A DNA stretch of 64,000 nt. Origin: Lysobacteraceae bacterium. GTDB lineage: Bacteria; Pseudomonadota; Gammaproteobacteria; Xanthomonadales; Xanthomonadaceae. The stretch spans positions 1-64,000 of the forward strand of contig JANINR010000014.1 of assembly GCA_024508915.1 (NCBI GenBank). Reading direction: 5' to 3'. This document shows positions 37,192 through 46,757 of this stretch, piece by piece; the stretch's first letter is position 1; the number at the start of each line of letters is the position of its first letter. The position numbers were made by a program, and so were the translations under genes. Under the pieces are notes generated by a model. The model saw only the letters and a program-made list of their open reading frames with translations, had not been told where the DNA came from and ran no database searches.

Positions 37192-38042
37192 CGCAGTCCC
37201 TCCTGTTCGACGCGGTCAGCGCGCCGCCACCTTTCCAGGCGCAGGTAGCGCTCGGCCAGTACATGACGCCAGACTGGGCCGCTGAGGCGCTGGTGGATCG
37301 GTATTTCGGCGACCTCGGCGCCACCGATGCCGTCGTCGAGCCTTCATGCGGGCGCGGCGCTTTCCTGCGCGCGTTGCCGTCGCACGTCCCGGCGCTTGGC
37401 GTCGAGATCGATCCGGCGCTCGCGGCCGAAGCCCGGCGCAGCAGCGGCCGGCCGGTCATCGTCGGTGACTTCCGCACCATCGACCTGCCGCTGGCGCCGG
37501 TAGCGCTCGTCGGCAATCCGCCGTTCCGCAAGCACGTGGTCGACGGCTTCCTCGATCGCGCGTGGGAGCTGCTGCCGAACGAGGGCCGCGTCGGATTCAT
37601 CCTCCCGGCATTCGTGCTGCAGACGGCGAGCACCGTCGACACGCTCGCCGAGCGTTGGTCGATCCGCCAAGACATGCTGCCGCGCAACCTGTTCGAACGC
37701 CTCTCGCACCCGCTGTGCTTCGCCGTCTTCACGAAGGGCAGGGCGGGCGGCATGGTCGGCTTTGCCCTGTACCACGAACTGGCGGCGGTCAATCGCCTCC
37801 AGGCGCGCTACCGCGCGCTGCTGCAGGAGGGTGAAGGCTCGGCCTGGGCCGCAGTCACCCGCGCCGCGCTCGAAGCTCTGGGCGGCTGCGCCTCGCTGCA
37901 GGATCTATACCGTGAGATAGAAGGACACCGGCCGACGCCGAACCCATTCTGGCAAGCCAAGGTGCGGCAGACCGTGCAGCGCATCGCAGTGCGCGTCGGC
38001 ACGGCGCGCTGGGCGATCCACGCTGAGGTCGCGGTCGCATGA
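37188..38042 (+). CDS. DNA methyltransferase (N6-adenine class-like)
   Basis: 284 aa; QYMTPDWAAEALV, VVEPSCGRGAFL, LVGNPPF. Confidence 0.85.
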   Translation: MTQSLLFDAVSAPPPFQAQVALGQYMTPDWAAEALVDRYFGDLGATDAVVEPSCGRGAFLRALPSHVPALGVEIDPALAAEARRSSGRPVIVGDFRTIDLPLAPVALVGNPPFRKHVVDGFLDRAWELLPNEGRVGFILPAFVLQTASTVDTLAERWSIRQDMLPRNLFERLSHPLCFAVFTKGRAGGMVGFALYHELAAVNRLQARYRALLQEGEGSAWAAVTRAALEALGGCASLQDLYREIEGHRPTPNPFWQAKVRQTVQRIAVRVGTARWAIHAEVAVA

Positions 38043-38386
38043 GCAACACCATCCGCCGCCGAAACACCCACACCGCCCACGAGCGCGGGTGGGGCCACCA
38101 GGCGCCGACATCGCGCCAGCGCCGCCGCCCGACCGCGCGCCCGATGCAGCCCAAGCCCGAGGCCTCCGACCTGGTCACCAGCCACGCCGTGCTGCGCTGG
38201 CTGGAGCGCGTCGAAGGCGACCAGGCGATCCGGCAGCGCATCGAGAACCTGATCCTCGCCGACGGCCGCGCCGAGCTGATCGAAACCGTGCACGACGGCC
38301 GCATCCGCGTCGCGGGCACGCGCACGACGCTCGTGATCCGCGGCGGCTGCGTGGTCGATGTCATCCTGGAGAACGGGCGTGGATAA
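38039..38386 (+). CDS. Phage hypothetical protein
   Basis: 115 aa; SHAVLRWLERVEGDQAIRQRI. Confidence 0.5.
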   Translation: MSNTIRRRNTHTAHERGWGHQAPTSRQRRRPTARPMQPKPEASDLVTSHAVLRWLERVEGDQAIRQRIENLILADGRAELIETVHDGRIRVAGTRTTLVIRGGCVVDVILENGRG

Positions 38387-39164
38387 ACACCATATTGTTG
38401 ACACCCATGCGCCGGATGGTGGGGATGGACAGCGGACAAACTGCCGCGATTGCGCCGACGAAGGCCCGATCTGCCCGCATACCGGCGAACGTTGTGACGC
38501 TTCCGGCGATACCGCGACGCGCGCCACGGATGCGCCGGAGCCGGTGGCGTGGCGATACCGTGTCGTCGCGCCCAACGGCGGCAAGGGAAAGTGGTGCTAT
38601 TCCAGCGAGCCGACGACTTCCGGAGCCTGCATCGAAGCCGACCCGCTGTACGCCACCCCGCCTGCCGGTGGGGGCGGTGACTTCGATGACGGTGGTCCGT
38701 ACAACGGGATCGACGTGTACGCATCGCTGCGGCAGATCATCCACGACGCCTACCAGTCGGGCCGCGCGGGCACTGGCTACACGCCGCAGGTGGAATCGCT
38801 GCAATCGCTGGAACCGCTGATCCGCCGCCTCGCATCCGGTGGGGGCGCCAAGGTGCCAGTTCCGCAGGACGTGATGGAAGCGCGTGCACAGGGCCGCGCC
38901 GAGGCGCTTGCGATCGTTCTGGGCCTCGACGCCGAGGAAGGGCTGAGCGAGTACACCGATTCCGTTCCGCCTGGGCCTGATGGCGAATGGGGCACACAGT
39001 GGAACGAGGCCAAGCTGCGCGAGCTGCTGCGCGCCGACGACACCGCGTGGAGCCTGCTGCAGGAAGCCGAGGGCGAGTACTGGCACAACCTCGGCCTGCG
39101 CGAGGAAGCGCAACGCCTCGCGGCCGGGGGCGCCAGGGTGGGGCAGGAGGCGAACCGTGGGTGA
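38379..39164 (+). CDS. Ead/Ea22-like phage protein
   Basis: GTG start; EPVAWRYRVVAPNGGKGKWCYSSEPTTSGACIEADPLYATPP. Confidence 0.55.
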   Translation: MDKHHIVDTHAPDGGDGQRTNCRDCADEGPICPHTGERCDASGDTATRATDAPEPVAWRYRVVAPNGGKGKWCYSSEPTTSGACIEADPLYATPPAGGGGDFDDGGPYNGIDVYASLRQIIHDAYQSGRAGTGYTPQVESLQSLEPLIRRLASGGGAKVPVPQDVMEARAQGRAEALAIVLGLDAEEGLSEYTDSVPPGPDGEWGTQWNEAKLRELLRADDTAWSLLQEAEGEYWHNLGLREEAQRLAAGGARVGQEANRG

Positions 39165-39816
39165 ACTGCACGCCGAACTCTGCGCGCTCGCCGTACGATG
39201 GCTGCGCCGCCCAAACAGCGCGGGAGGCCACGGATGCAGCATTGCCGTGAGCGAGTGCCGCAGCGGCTTCGCGGGCGAAGCGCCCGACGCCATCGGCTTC
39301 CGTGCGAACTGGAACAACGGCAGCGTCGTGGTCGAGGTCAAGGTATCGCGCTCGGACTTCCTCGCCGACCGCAAGAAGCCGCATCGCCAGCCGGGAGCGG
39401 GCATGGGGACGTGGCGCTATTTCATGGCCCCGGAAGGCGTCATCAAGCCCGACGAGCTGCCGGAGAAGTGGGGCTTGCTGGAGGTCGTCAAAGGCCGCTG
39501 CGTGCGTCCAGTCGTCGGCCCGGCTGCGCTGTCGCGCAACTGCGGCACGTTCAGCAAACACCTCGACGACTGGCGCCACGACCCCGACCACGACGCCGAG
39601 CGCGACCTGCTCGTGCTGCTGCTGGCTCGTGTCGGCGATCCCGAACGCGTGAGCCTGAGCATCCGTGAGGCCAACAATGCCAACCAGCGCCTCCTGCGCG
39701 AACTCGACTTGGCCCGCAAGACCATCAGCAGGCAGCGCACCGAACTGTGGAACGCGCGGTCGGCCGCCCCCACGCCGGAGACGCCCTACGCCGACACGCG
39801 AGAAGCGCGCGGATGA
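39157..39816 (+). CDS. PD-(D/E)XK nuclease-like phage protein (MmcB-like)
   Basis: 219 aa; APDAIGFRANWNNGSVVVEVKVSRSDFLADRKKPHR gives D-x(n)-ExK. Confidence 0.55.
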   Translation: MGELHAELCALAVRWLRRPNSAGGHGCSIAVSECRSGFAGEAPDAIGFRANWNNGSVVVEVKVSRSDFLADRKKPHRQPGAGMGTWRYFMAPEGVIKPDELPEKWGLLEVVKGRCVRPVVGPAALSRNCGTFSKHLDDWRHDPDHDAERDLLVLLLARVGDPERVSLSIREANNANQRLLRELDLARKTISRQRTELWNARSAAPTPETPYADTREARG

Positions 39817-40796
39817 AGCCTGGTCGCCGCCCACAGGTACTCGAGATCCACGCCCAGGTAGTGGGCCGTGGTCGCGACGTCCGCGTGCCCCATCAGCTGC
39901 GCGATCGCCGTGAGCGGCATGCCGCGATGGAGCAGGGCAGTGGCGAAACTGGCGCGGAGCTCGTGCGGGTAATGGCCCATCCAGGGCCGGCCGCCGCGAC
40001 CCACCCGGTGCAGGCCTGCGCGAAGGCCCAGGGCCTTCCAGATCCGGCGCGACACGATTTCCCAAATGCTCCGGCCGTTGCGCAGGGGCACGCCGTCTGC
40101 GCGCAGCCAGAACGCGCTGCGCTTGCCCTTGCGGGTCCGGCCGCGCGCGTGCAGGTACCCCTCGAGGACGCCAGCCAGCTGCTCGCCTGTGGGCACGTAG
40201 CGCGCCTTCCCGCCCTTGCCGACCACGTAGATCACCTCGCCGTCGACCAGGTCGCCCACGGCCATGCCGGCGAGCTCGCTGGCGCGCAGGCCGGTGGCGT
40301 ACAGCGTGAGCACGATCGCGTAGTCCCGCAGGCCCACGAACGTGTCCAGCGGGCAGGCGCCGAGCACTTCGCCCACCTGGCTGTCGGTGAGCCAGCGCGG
40401 CACCCTGGCGGGTGGCTTGCGCTGCCGCGGCACCCGCATCAGGTCCGCGGCCTGCGCCTCGCCCAGGGCGATCTGGAAGCGGTAGAAGGCGCGCAGCGCC
40501 TTCAGGTCGAGGTTCACGGTGGCCACGGCGCAGGAGCGCCGGCGTGTGGCCAGCCAGCGCGCCAGGATGGTGCCGTCGACGTGCCCGGGCGCGCCGCCGG
40601 CGCGCAGCCAGGCGCGCACCGCGGCGCCGTACAGGCGGCGCGTGTGCGGCGAGCGCTGCAGTCCGCGCAGGTGTTGGTCGAACCGCGCGGCTGCGGCCTG
40701 CGCGTCGATCGACAGGCCTTGCGGCGTGGCGCCGCTGGCAACACGACAATAATCGAGTGGTATCACGTACGCCTGCCGGTTCGGCAGGCCCAACAT
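39786..40796 (-). CDS. Phage integrase, third tyrosine recombinase
   Basis: 336 aa; TGLRASE, GKGGKARYVP, HELRAS, LMGHADVATTAHYLG; adjacent to dif-like site. Confidence 0.9.
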   Translation of the reverse strand: MLGLPNRQAYVIPLDYCRVASGATPQGLSIDAQAAAARFDQHLRGLQRSPHTRRLYGAAVRAWLRAGGAPGHVDGTILARWLATRRRSCAVATVNLDLKALRAFYRFQIALGEAQAADLMRVPRQRKPPARVPRWLTDSQVGEVLGACPLDTFVGLRDYAIVLTLYATGLRASELAGMAVGDLVDGEVIYVVGKGGKARYVPTGEQLAGVLEGYLHARGRTRKGKRSAFWLRADGVPLRNGRSIWEIVSRRIWKALGLRAGLHRVGRGGRPWMGHYPHELRASFATALLHRGMPLTAIAQLMGHADVATTAHYLGVDLEYLWAATRLHPRASRVSA

Positions 40797-40855
40797 GCGG
40801 AGAGAGCGCCAGCGAATCAGTCACTTGCAGCGTAATTCCTCGGGCAATGCCTGAG

Positions 40856-40883
40856 GCTTTACATAATATGCATTATGCGAAGT
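40856..40883. other. dif-like XerCD recombination site; probable prophage attR
   Basis: GCTTTACATAA-TATGCA-TTATGCGAAGT versus E. coli dif (reverse complement) ATTTAACATAA-TATACA-TTATGCGCACC. Confidence 0.8.
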
Positions 40884-40962
40884 TATAGGCATTGACCCGA
40901 ATCAGTGCCTTTGCCCGGCTTTCCGGCCACCATGGCCGCGTCGCCCCACCGAGGTCCTGTTC

Positions 40963-41385
40963 ATGCGCATCGTCGTTGCAGTGGATGGCAGTCCGGTTTC
41001 GGCGCGCGTCGCGCGCCACGTCGTCGCCCTGGCCAAGGCGATGCGCAAGCCGCCGTCGATCGTCCTGCTGGTCGTGGACATCCCGATGATGCCCGGCGTC
41101 GAACGCAGGATCGGCGCGGCCGCGGTCCGCCGGTTCCACCAGGAAACCTTCACCGATGCCTTGCGGCAAGCGCGCGAGGCCTTCGCCCGCGCCGGGGTGC
41201 CCTGGCAGGAAGACACCGTCGTCGGCGCGCCCGCGGAGGAAATCATGAAGGCATGCGCGCGGCACGACGCCGACCTGCTGGTGATGGGTTCCCGCGGCCA
41301 GGGCGCGGTGAAGAGCGCGCTGGTGGGTTCGGTGGCGATGAAGGTCGTGGCCGCCGGCAAGACGCCGGTCACCCTGGTCCGCTGA
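40963..41385 (+). CDS. Universal stress protein (UspA family)
   Basis: 140 aa; MRIVVAVDGSPVSARVARHVVALA, LLVMGSRGQGAVKSALVGSVAMKVV. Confidence 0.9.
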   Translation: MRIVVAVDGSPVSARVARHVVALAKAMRKPPSIVLLVVDIPMMPGVERRIGAAAVRRFHQETFTDALRQAREAFARAGVPWQEDTVVGAPAEEIMKACARHDADLLVMGSRGQGAVKSALVGSVAMKVVAAGKTPVTLVR

Positions 41386-41421
41386 GGGCGCCGGCGGCCG
41401 CGGCCGCCATCCTCCGATGCG

Positions 41422-42813
41422 TCAGCGCCTGCGCGCCGCCCGCGCCTGCTCGCGCGCGGCGCGCAGTGCGTCGAGCTTTTCCTTCAGCTTGAGCTCCAGG
41501 CCGCGGGGCACGGGTTCGTAGTACACGCGTTCGCCCAGCGCGTCGGGGAAACCGGTCTGTTCGAGCGCGATGCCGCCTTCGGCGTCGTGGTCGTACTGGT
41601 AGCCCTGGCCGTAGCCGAGGCGCTTCATCAGTTTCGTGGGCGCGTTGCGGATGTGCATCGGCACGTCGAGCGTGCCGTGGCGCTCGACGTCGGCGCGCGC
41701 GGCGCCGAACGCGGCGTGGGCGGCGTTCGACTTGGCCGTGCTGGCCAGGTAGATCACCACCTGCGCGAGCGCAAGGTCGCCCTCAGGGCTGCCGAGGCGG
41801 TCGTAGGCGTCCCAGGCCTCGATCGACATCTGCAGCGCCCGCGGATCGGCCAGGCCGATGTCCTCCACCGCCATGCGCGTGATGCGCCGCGCCAGGTAGG
41901 CGGGATCAGCGCCGCCGTCGAGCATGCGCGCGAACCAGTACAGCGCGGCGTCCGGATTGGAGCTGCGCACCGACTTGTGCAGCGCCGAGATCTGGTCGTA
42001 GAACTGCTCGCCGCCCTTGTCGAAGCGACGCGTGCGGTCGGCAAGCACCTGGGCGAGGGTGGCATCGGTGATCGTGGCGCCCTCCCCCGCGTCACCGCCC
42101 TCCCCCGCTTCGCCGGCGAGTTCGGCGGCGATCTCCAGCAGCGTCAGTGCGCGCCGCACGTCGCCGTCGGCGGCCTGCGCGATGAGTTCGAGCTGCTCGC
42201 GCGCCACGTGCAGGCCGCGGCCGCCGAGGCCGCGCTCGGCGTCGCCCAGCGCCTGCCGCAGCGCGTCCACGATGTCCTCCACGGACAGCGCTTCCATCAC
42301 GTGCACGCGGCAGCGCGACAACAGCGCGGAATTCAGCTCGAACGACGGATTCTCGGTGGTCGCGCCGACGAACAGGATCGTGCCGCGCTCGATGTGCGGC
42401 AGGAACGCATCCTGCTGCGTCTTGTTGAAGCGGTGCACCTCGTCGACGAACAGCACCGTGCGGCGCCCCGAGGCGAAACGCGCGGCGGCTTCGGCGAGTA
42501 CCTGCCGCACCTCCGGCAAGCCGGACAGCACCGCCGAGATCGCGCGGAAGTCGGCGTCGGCGTAGCGGGCGAGCAACAGCGCGAGCGTTGTCTTGCCGCA
42601 ACCCGGCGGGCCCCAGAGGATCATCGAGTGGACGCGGCCGGATTCGATCGCGCGACGCAGCGCGGAGCCCGGCGCCAGCAGCCGGCGCTGGCCGACCATC
42701 TCGTCCAGCGTGCGCGGCCGCATGCGCTCGGCGAGCGGTCGCAGCGCCGGATCGCCGGTGGACAGGAGGTCGGTGGTGGGCGTGGCGGCGGGCGCGGAAC
42801 GGCGGGCGGGCAT
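41422..42813 (-). CDS. rarA: Replication-associated recombination protein RarA
   Basis: 463 aa AAA+ ATPase; WGPPGCGKTTLA, EVHRFNKTQQDAFLPHIERGTILFVGATTENPSFELNSALLSR. Confidence 0.95.
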   Translation of the reverse strand: MPARRSAPAATPTTDLLSTGDPALRPLAERMRPRTLDEMVGQRRLLAPGSALRRAIESGRVHSMILWGPPGCGKTTLALLLARYADADFRAISAVLSGLPEVRQVLAEAAARFASGRRTVLFVDEVHRFNKTQQDAFLPHIERGTILFVGATTENPSFELNSALLSRCRVHVMEALSVEDIVDALRQALGDAERGLGGRGLHVAREQLELIAQAADGDVRRALTLLEIAAELAGEAGEGGDAGEGATITDATLAQVLADRTRRFDKGGEQFYDQISALHKSVRSSNPDAALYWFARMLDGGADPAYLARRITRMAVEDIGLADPRALQMSIEAWDAYDRLGSPEGDLALAQVVIYLASTAKSNAAHAAFGAARADVERHGTLDVPMHIRNAPTKLMKRLGYGQGYQYDHDAEGGIALEQTGFPDALGERVYYEPVPRGLELKLKEKLDALRAAREQARAARRR

Positions 42814-42899
42814 GCCGCTAGCCTACCCGGTCGTGCGCGCCGCGGATCGCCGGCCGGCATCCCGGCCCGCGAGGGCGTGCCCAGGCGCCGCAGGCGAAC

Positions 42900-43616
42900 T
42901 CAGGAGCCGGCGTAGGCGAACGCAGCGTCGTTCGCGGCCGGGTCGGCGCCGAGCGCATAGTCCAGGCGCAGCCACTCGCCGCTGCGCGGGTCGTACAGGG
43001 CTTCGATCGTGGTCGCGGCGCGGCCTTCGGCGCCGAAGTCGGCGACGCCGCGCGCGACCACCCGCAGGTAGCGCCCGCCCACCGGCACCGCGCGTGCGTC
43101 GTCGATCGCCAGCGTCACCGGCTGGCCCGCGAACTCGGCATCCAGGCGCCGCGCCGCTGCCGTCGCCAGGCCGCGTTGCGTGGCGGGCGACACGGCGTGC
43201 TCGCCCGTCCCTTCGAACCAGAGCGACGGGGCATCGGCGCTGCGTGCTTCGCGGTCGTACAGCGCAGTGGCGCGCACCAGCATCGGCGCGCTTCCGTCGA
43301 TCCGCACCCGGGCCAGCGCCTCGACTTGCTGCTGCGCGGGGCCGGCATCGGAGATGAGCGGCGTATCGATCGCGACATCGACGGAATGGCCGGGGAACTG
43401 CGCGCCGATCGCCACCGCCAGGGCATCGGCCTGCGCGCCGGCGACGTGCAGGCCGGGCGCGCCCTCGTTCGAACCTTCATCGCGCACCGCCGTCGATGTC
43501 GTCGTGGCAACCACCGCCGGCATGGCGAGCGCCGGCGCGCGCAGCGCGCCCGTCATCGAAGCGCCGAAGAGCAGGCTTCCGGTGAGCGTGGCAATGAGGA
43601 GGGCGGGCTGGCGCAT
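42900..43616 (-). CDS. Hypothetical exported protein
   Basis: Signal-peptide-like MRQPALLIATLTGSLLFGASMTGALRAPALA. Confidence 0.65.
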   Translation of the reverse strand: MRQPALLIATLTGSLLFGASMTGALRAPALAMPAVVATTTSTAVRDEGSNEGAPGLHVAGAQADALAVAIGAQFPGHSVDVAIDTPLISDAGPAQQQVEALARVRIDGSAPMLVRATALYDREARSADAPSLWFEGTGEHAVSPATQRGLATAAARRLDAEFAGQPVTLAIDDARAVPVGGRYLRVVARGVADFGAEGRAATTIEALYDPRSGEWLRLDYALGADPAANDAAFAYAGS

Positions 43617-43700
43617 CGGATTCCCCGGGCCGAGGTGGCGGCGTCGCGGGTCACCTTGCGCGCACGGCCGTCGAAGGGCCGTGACGCCGCCGCGGCGCAT

Positions 43701-44321
43701 TCATCCTTCGATCACGTCCACGCCCTTGGGCGGGGCGAAGCGGAAGGTCGCCGCGGGGAACGCGGGATTGCGCTTCCACGCGCCGAAGTCGATCACGCTC
43801 TTCTGCCCGAGCGCATCGATGAACTGCATCTTCTCGAGGCCGCCGGCGCCGAAGCCCAGGCGAGCGGATTCGAAGCCCGCGCCATCCGACTGGCGGGGCT
43901 TCAGCGTGAGCCAGTGCAGGCCGTCCGCGTTGCCCGCCTCGGCCACGACGTAGTCGCGGTCGAGCTTCGCCGGATCGATCAGCGCGGCGAGCGGGCTGCC
44001 CTGCTCCGCCGTGCCCTGGGCGCGCCGGGTGGCCTGTTGCAGGTCGGGGTCGTACACCCAGACGCGGGAGCCGTCGGCCACGATCAGCTGCTCGTAGGGC
44101 TTGCGGTAGGCCCAGCGGAACAGGCGCGGCGCGGACAGCGCCACCTCGCCGCTGGAGGTTTCCTTGAGCTTGCCGTTGGGGTCGAAGACCTGCTGCGTGA
44201 ACGGGGCCTGCAGGCCCTTGACGCCCTTGGTGAACGCGGCGAGGTCGTCGCGCGCGCCAGCGGAAGCGGCGCCCGCGAACAGCAGCGTGGCGGTCGCGAG
44301 CACAGTGGCGGAACGCATCAT
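43701..44321 (-). CDS. lolA: Outer-membrane lipoprotein carrier protein LolA
   Basis: 206 aa; FTQQVFDPNGKLKETSSGEVALSAPRLFRWAYRKPYEQLIVADGSRVWVYDPDLQQ. Confidence 0.95.
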   Translation of the reverse strand: MMRSATVLATATLLFAGAASAGARDDLAAFTKGVKGLQAPFTQQVFDPNGKLKETSSGEVALSAPRLFRWAYRKPYEQLIVADGSRVWVYDPDLQQATRRAQGTAEQGSPLAALIDPAKLDRDYVVAEAGNADGLHWLTLKPRQSDGAGFESARLGFGAGGLEKMQFIDALGQKSVIDFGAWKRNPAFPAATFRFAPPKGVDVIEG

Positions 44322-44393
44322 CGTGGGGGCTCCCTGCGGATCTGGAATCTGGCGGCCAGTCTGCCGCCGCCTTCCTGAACGCGCGGTAGAGCC

Positions 44394-46748
44394 TCAGGGC
44401 GCGGGCGGAGGCGGTGCGAGGACCGAGCGGTCGCCGTTGTGCTCCGGCGGGGTGACGATGCCGGCCGCCTCCATCGCCTCGATCAGGCGCGCGGCGCGGT
44501 TGTAGCCGATCTTGAGCCGCCGCTGCACGCCGGAGATCGACGCCCGGCGCGTCTCGGTGACGATGCGCACCGCCTCGTCGTAGAGCGGATCGGATTCGTC
44601 GCCGCCGCCGCCGCTTTCCGGCAGGCCGGTGGCGCCGACCACGTTGCCGTCGCCGAGCGACTGCACTTCCTCGAGCACGCCGTCCATGTATTGCGGCCCG
44701 TCGCAGGACTGCTTGAGGTGCTCGACCACGCGGTGCACTTCCTCGTCGCTGACGAAGGCGCCGTGGATGCGTTCCGGCATCGCCGTGCCCGGCGGCAGGT
44801 ACAGCATGTCGCCGTGGCCGAGCAGCGTCTCGGCGCCGCTCTGGTCCAGGATCGTGCGGGAGTCGATCTTGCTCGACACCTGGAAGGCGATGCGCGTGGG
44901 GATGTTCGCCTTGATCAGGCCGGTGATCACGTCGACCGACGGACGCTGCGTCGCCAGCACGAGGTGGATGCCGGCCGCGCGCGACTTCTGCGCGAGGCGC
45001 GCGATGAGTTCCTCGACCTTCTTGCCGACGATCATCATCATGTCGGCGAACTCGTCGATGATGATCACCAGGTACGGGAGCGGCTCGAGCGTGCGCGGCG
45101 CCTCGCCGGCTTCCGGCTTGAACAGCGGATCCGACATCGGCTGGCCGGCGTCGATCGCGTCCCTGACCTTCTTGTTGAAGCCGCCGAGGTTGCGCACGCC
45201 CACGGTGGACATCAGCTTGTAGCGGCGCTCCATCTCCGCCACGCACCAGCGCAGGCCGTTGGCGGCCTCCTTCATGTCGGTGACGACCGGCGCGAGCAGG
45301 TGCGGGATGCCCTGGTAGACGCTGAGTTCCAGCATCTTCGGGTCGATCATCAGCATCCGCACGTCCTGCGGCGACGCCTTGTACAGCAGCGACAGCACCA
45401 TCGCGTTGACCGCGACCGACTTGCCCGACCCGGTGGTGCCGGCGACCAGGAGGTGCGGCATGCGCGCCAGGTCGGCGACCGTCGGCCGGCCGGCGATGTC
45501 CTTGCCGAGCGCGAGCGTCAGCGGGCTCGCGGACTTGTCGTATTCGCGGGAGCGCAGCAGCTCGCTGAGGAAGATCATCTCGCGGTGCGAGTTCGGGATC
45601 TCCAGGCCGATGACGGACTTGCCCGGGATGACGTCGACCACGCGCACCGACTTCACCGACAGGCCGCGGGCGATGTCCTTGTCGAGCGAGGAGATCTGGC
45701 TGACCTTCACCCCCGGCGCGGGCTCGATCTCGAAGCGCGTGATCACCGGGCCCGGGTACGCGCCGACCACCTGCGCGTCGATGCGGAAATCCTTGAGCTT
45801 GAACTCGATCTGCCGCGACAGCGTCTCCAGGGTCTGCTCGTCGTAGCCCTTGGCCTGCGGCTTGGGATCGTCGAGCAGCGCCAGCGGCGGGATGCCCGAG
45901 CCGTCGCCGACGTGGAACAGCGGGATCTGCTGCTCGCGCTTGGCGCGGTCGCTCTTCTCCACCTGCGGCGGCGCCGGCGGTTCGATCTTCACCGGCGTGC
46001 GCTTGGCGCGCAGCTCGGTGTCGTAGCGGCGCACTTCCTCGCGCTCCTCGCGCAGGTCGCGGGTCTGCTGCCACTTGTCCGCCTCGCGGCTCGAGACGCG
46101 CGCGAACTTCGCCACGAGCCCGGGGATCGCCAGCGTCCACTTGCCGACGCGGTCCATGACCGCCAGCCACGACAGCCCGGTGGCCAGCGTCACCGACACC
46201 AGCAGCAGCGCGAGCAGGAAGAGATTGCCGCCCATCGGTCCGAACGCGCGGAACAGCGAACGGCCCACGAGCTGGCCGAGGATGCCGCCGCTGCCCGCCG
46301 AGAAGTCGGGGACCGCGCCGATGCGCAGGTGCAGCAGGCCGGTCGCCGACACCAGGAAGCCGACGATGCCCACCAGCCGCAAGGCCGGCCCGAGGTCCGG
46401 ATCGCCGTCCCCGTCGCTGTCCATGCCGAACAACGCGATCCAGGCGACCATCCCCAGCACCAGCGGCAGGAGGAACGCGACGTAGCCGGTGAGGTACAGC
46501 AGCACGTCCGCGACGTAGGCGCCGACCTGGCCGCCGACGTTGTGCAGCGGCGCGGTGACGCTGCCCGAATGCGACCAGCCCGGGTCCTGCGGCGAGTAGG
46601 TGACCAGGCTCGCCAGCAGGTACAGCAGCAGCGGCGCGACCAGGATCAGCGCGATGTCGCGCCACAGCCGCTGGCGGCCGGGCGACGGCGCCCGGCGCTT
46701 CGCGTCGGAGGCGGCGGCTTTCCTGCGGCTGGTCGCTGCCTCAGCCAC
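44394..46748 (-). CDS. ftsK: DNA translocase FtsK
   Basis: 784 aa; N-terminal TMs, [16 protein letters not shown]-terminal gamma domain. Confidence 0.97.
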   Translation of the reverse strand: MAEAATSRRKAAASDAKRRAPSPGRQRLWRDIALILVAPLLLYLLASLVTYSPQDPGWSHSGSVTAPLHNVGGQVGAYVADVLLYLTGYVAFLLPLVLGMVAWIALFGMDSDGDGDPDLGPALRLVGIVGFLVSATGLLHLRIGAVPDFSAGSGGILGQLVGRSLFRAFGPMGGNLFLLALLLVSVTLATGLSWLAVMDRVGKWTLAIPGLVAKFARVSSREADKWQQTRDLREEREEVRRYDTELRAKRTPVKIEPPAPPQVEKSDRAKREQQIPLFHVGDGSGIPPLALLDDPKPQAKGYDEQTLETLSRQIEFKLKDFRIDAQVVGAYPGPVITRFEIEPAPGVKVSQISSLDKDIARGLSVKSVRVVDVIPGKSVIGLEIPNSHREMIFLSELLRSREYDKSASPLTLALGKDIAGRPTVADLARMPHLLVAGTTGSGKSVAVNAMVLSLLYKASPQDVRMLMIDPKMLELSVYQGIPHLLAPVVTDMKEAANGLRWCVAEMERRYKLMSTVGVRNLGGFNKKVRDAIDAGQPMSDPLFKPEAGEAPRTLEPLPYLVIIIDEFADMMMIVGKKVEELIARLAQKSRAAGIHLVLATQRPSVDVITGLIKANIPTRIAFQVSSKIDSRTILDQSGAETLLGHGDMLYLPPGTAMPERIHGAFVSDEEVHRVVEHLKQSCDGPQYMDGVLEEVQSLGDGNVVGATGLPESGGGGDESDPLYDEAVRIVTETRRASISGVQRRLKIGYNRAARLIEAMEAAGIVTPPEHNGDRSVLAPPPPAP

Positions 46749-46757
46749 CGGGGAGCG

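Noticed and set aside
1-40883. Transposable Mu-like prophage
   Set aside because: No MuA/MuB-like genes in the window; integrase and dif-like boundary favour site-specific integration
40887-40910. Imperfect IR AGGCATTGA-CCCGAA-TCAGTGCCT beside the dif-like site, considered as a separate att arm site
   Set aside because: More likely a simple hairpin; no second copy seen and one mismatch
43651-46665. 1004-aa minus-strand ORF
   Set aside because: Out-of-frame reading of ftsK; low-complexity R/G/A composition
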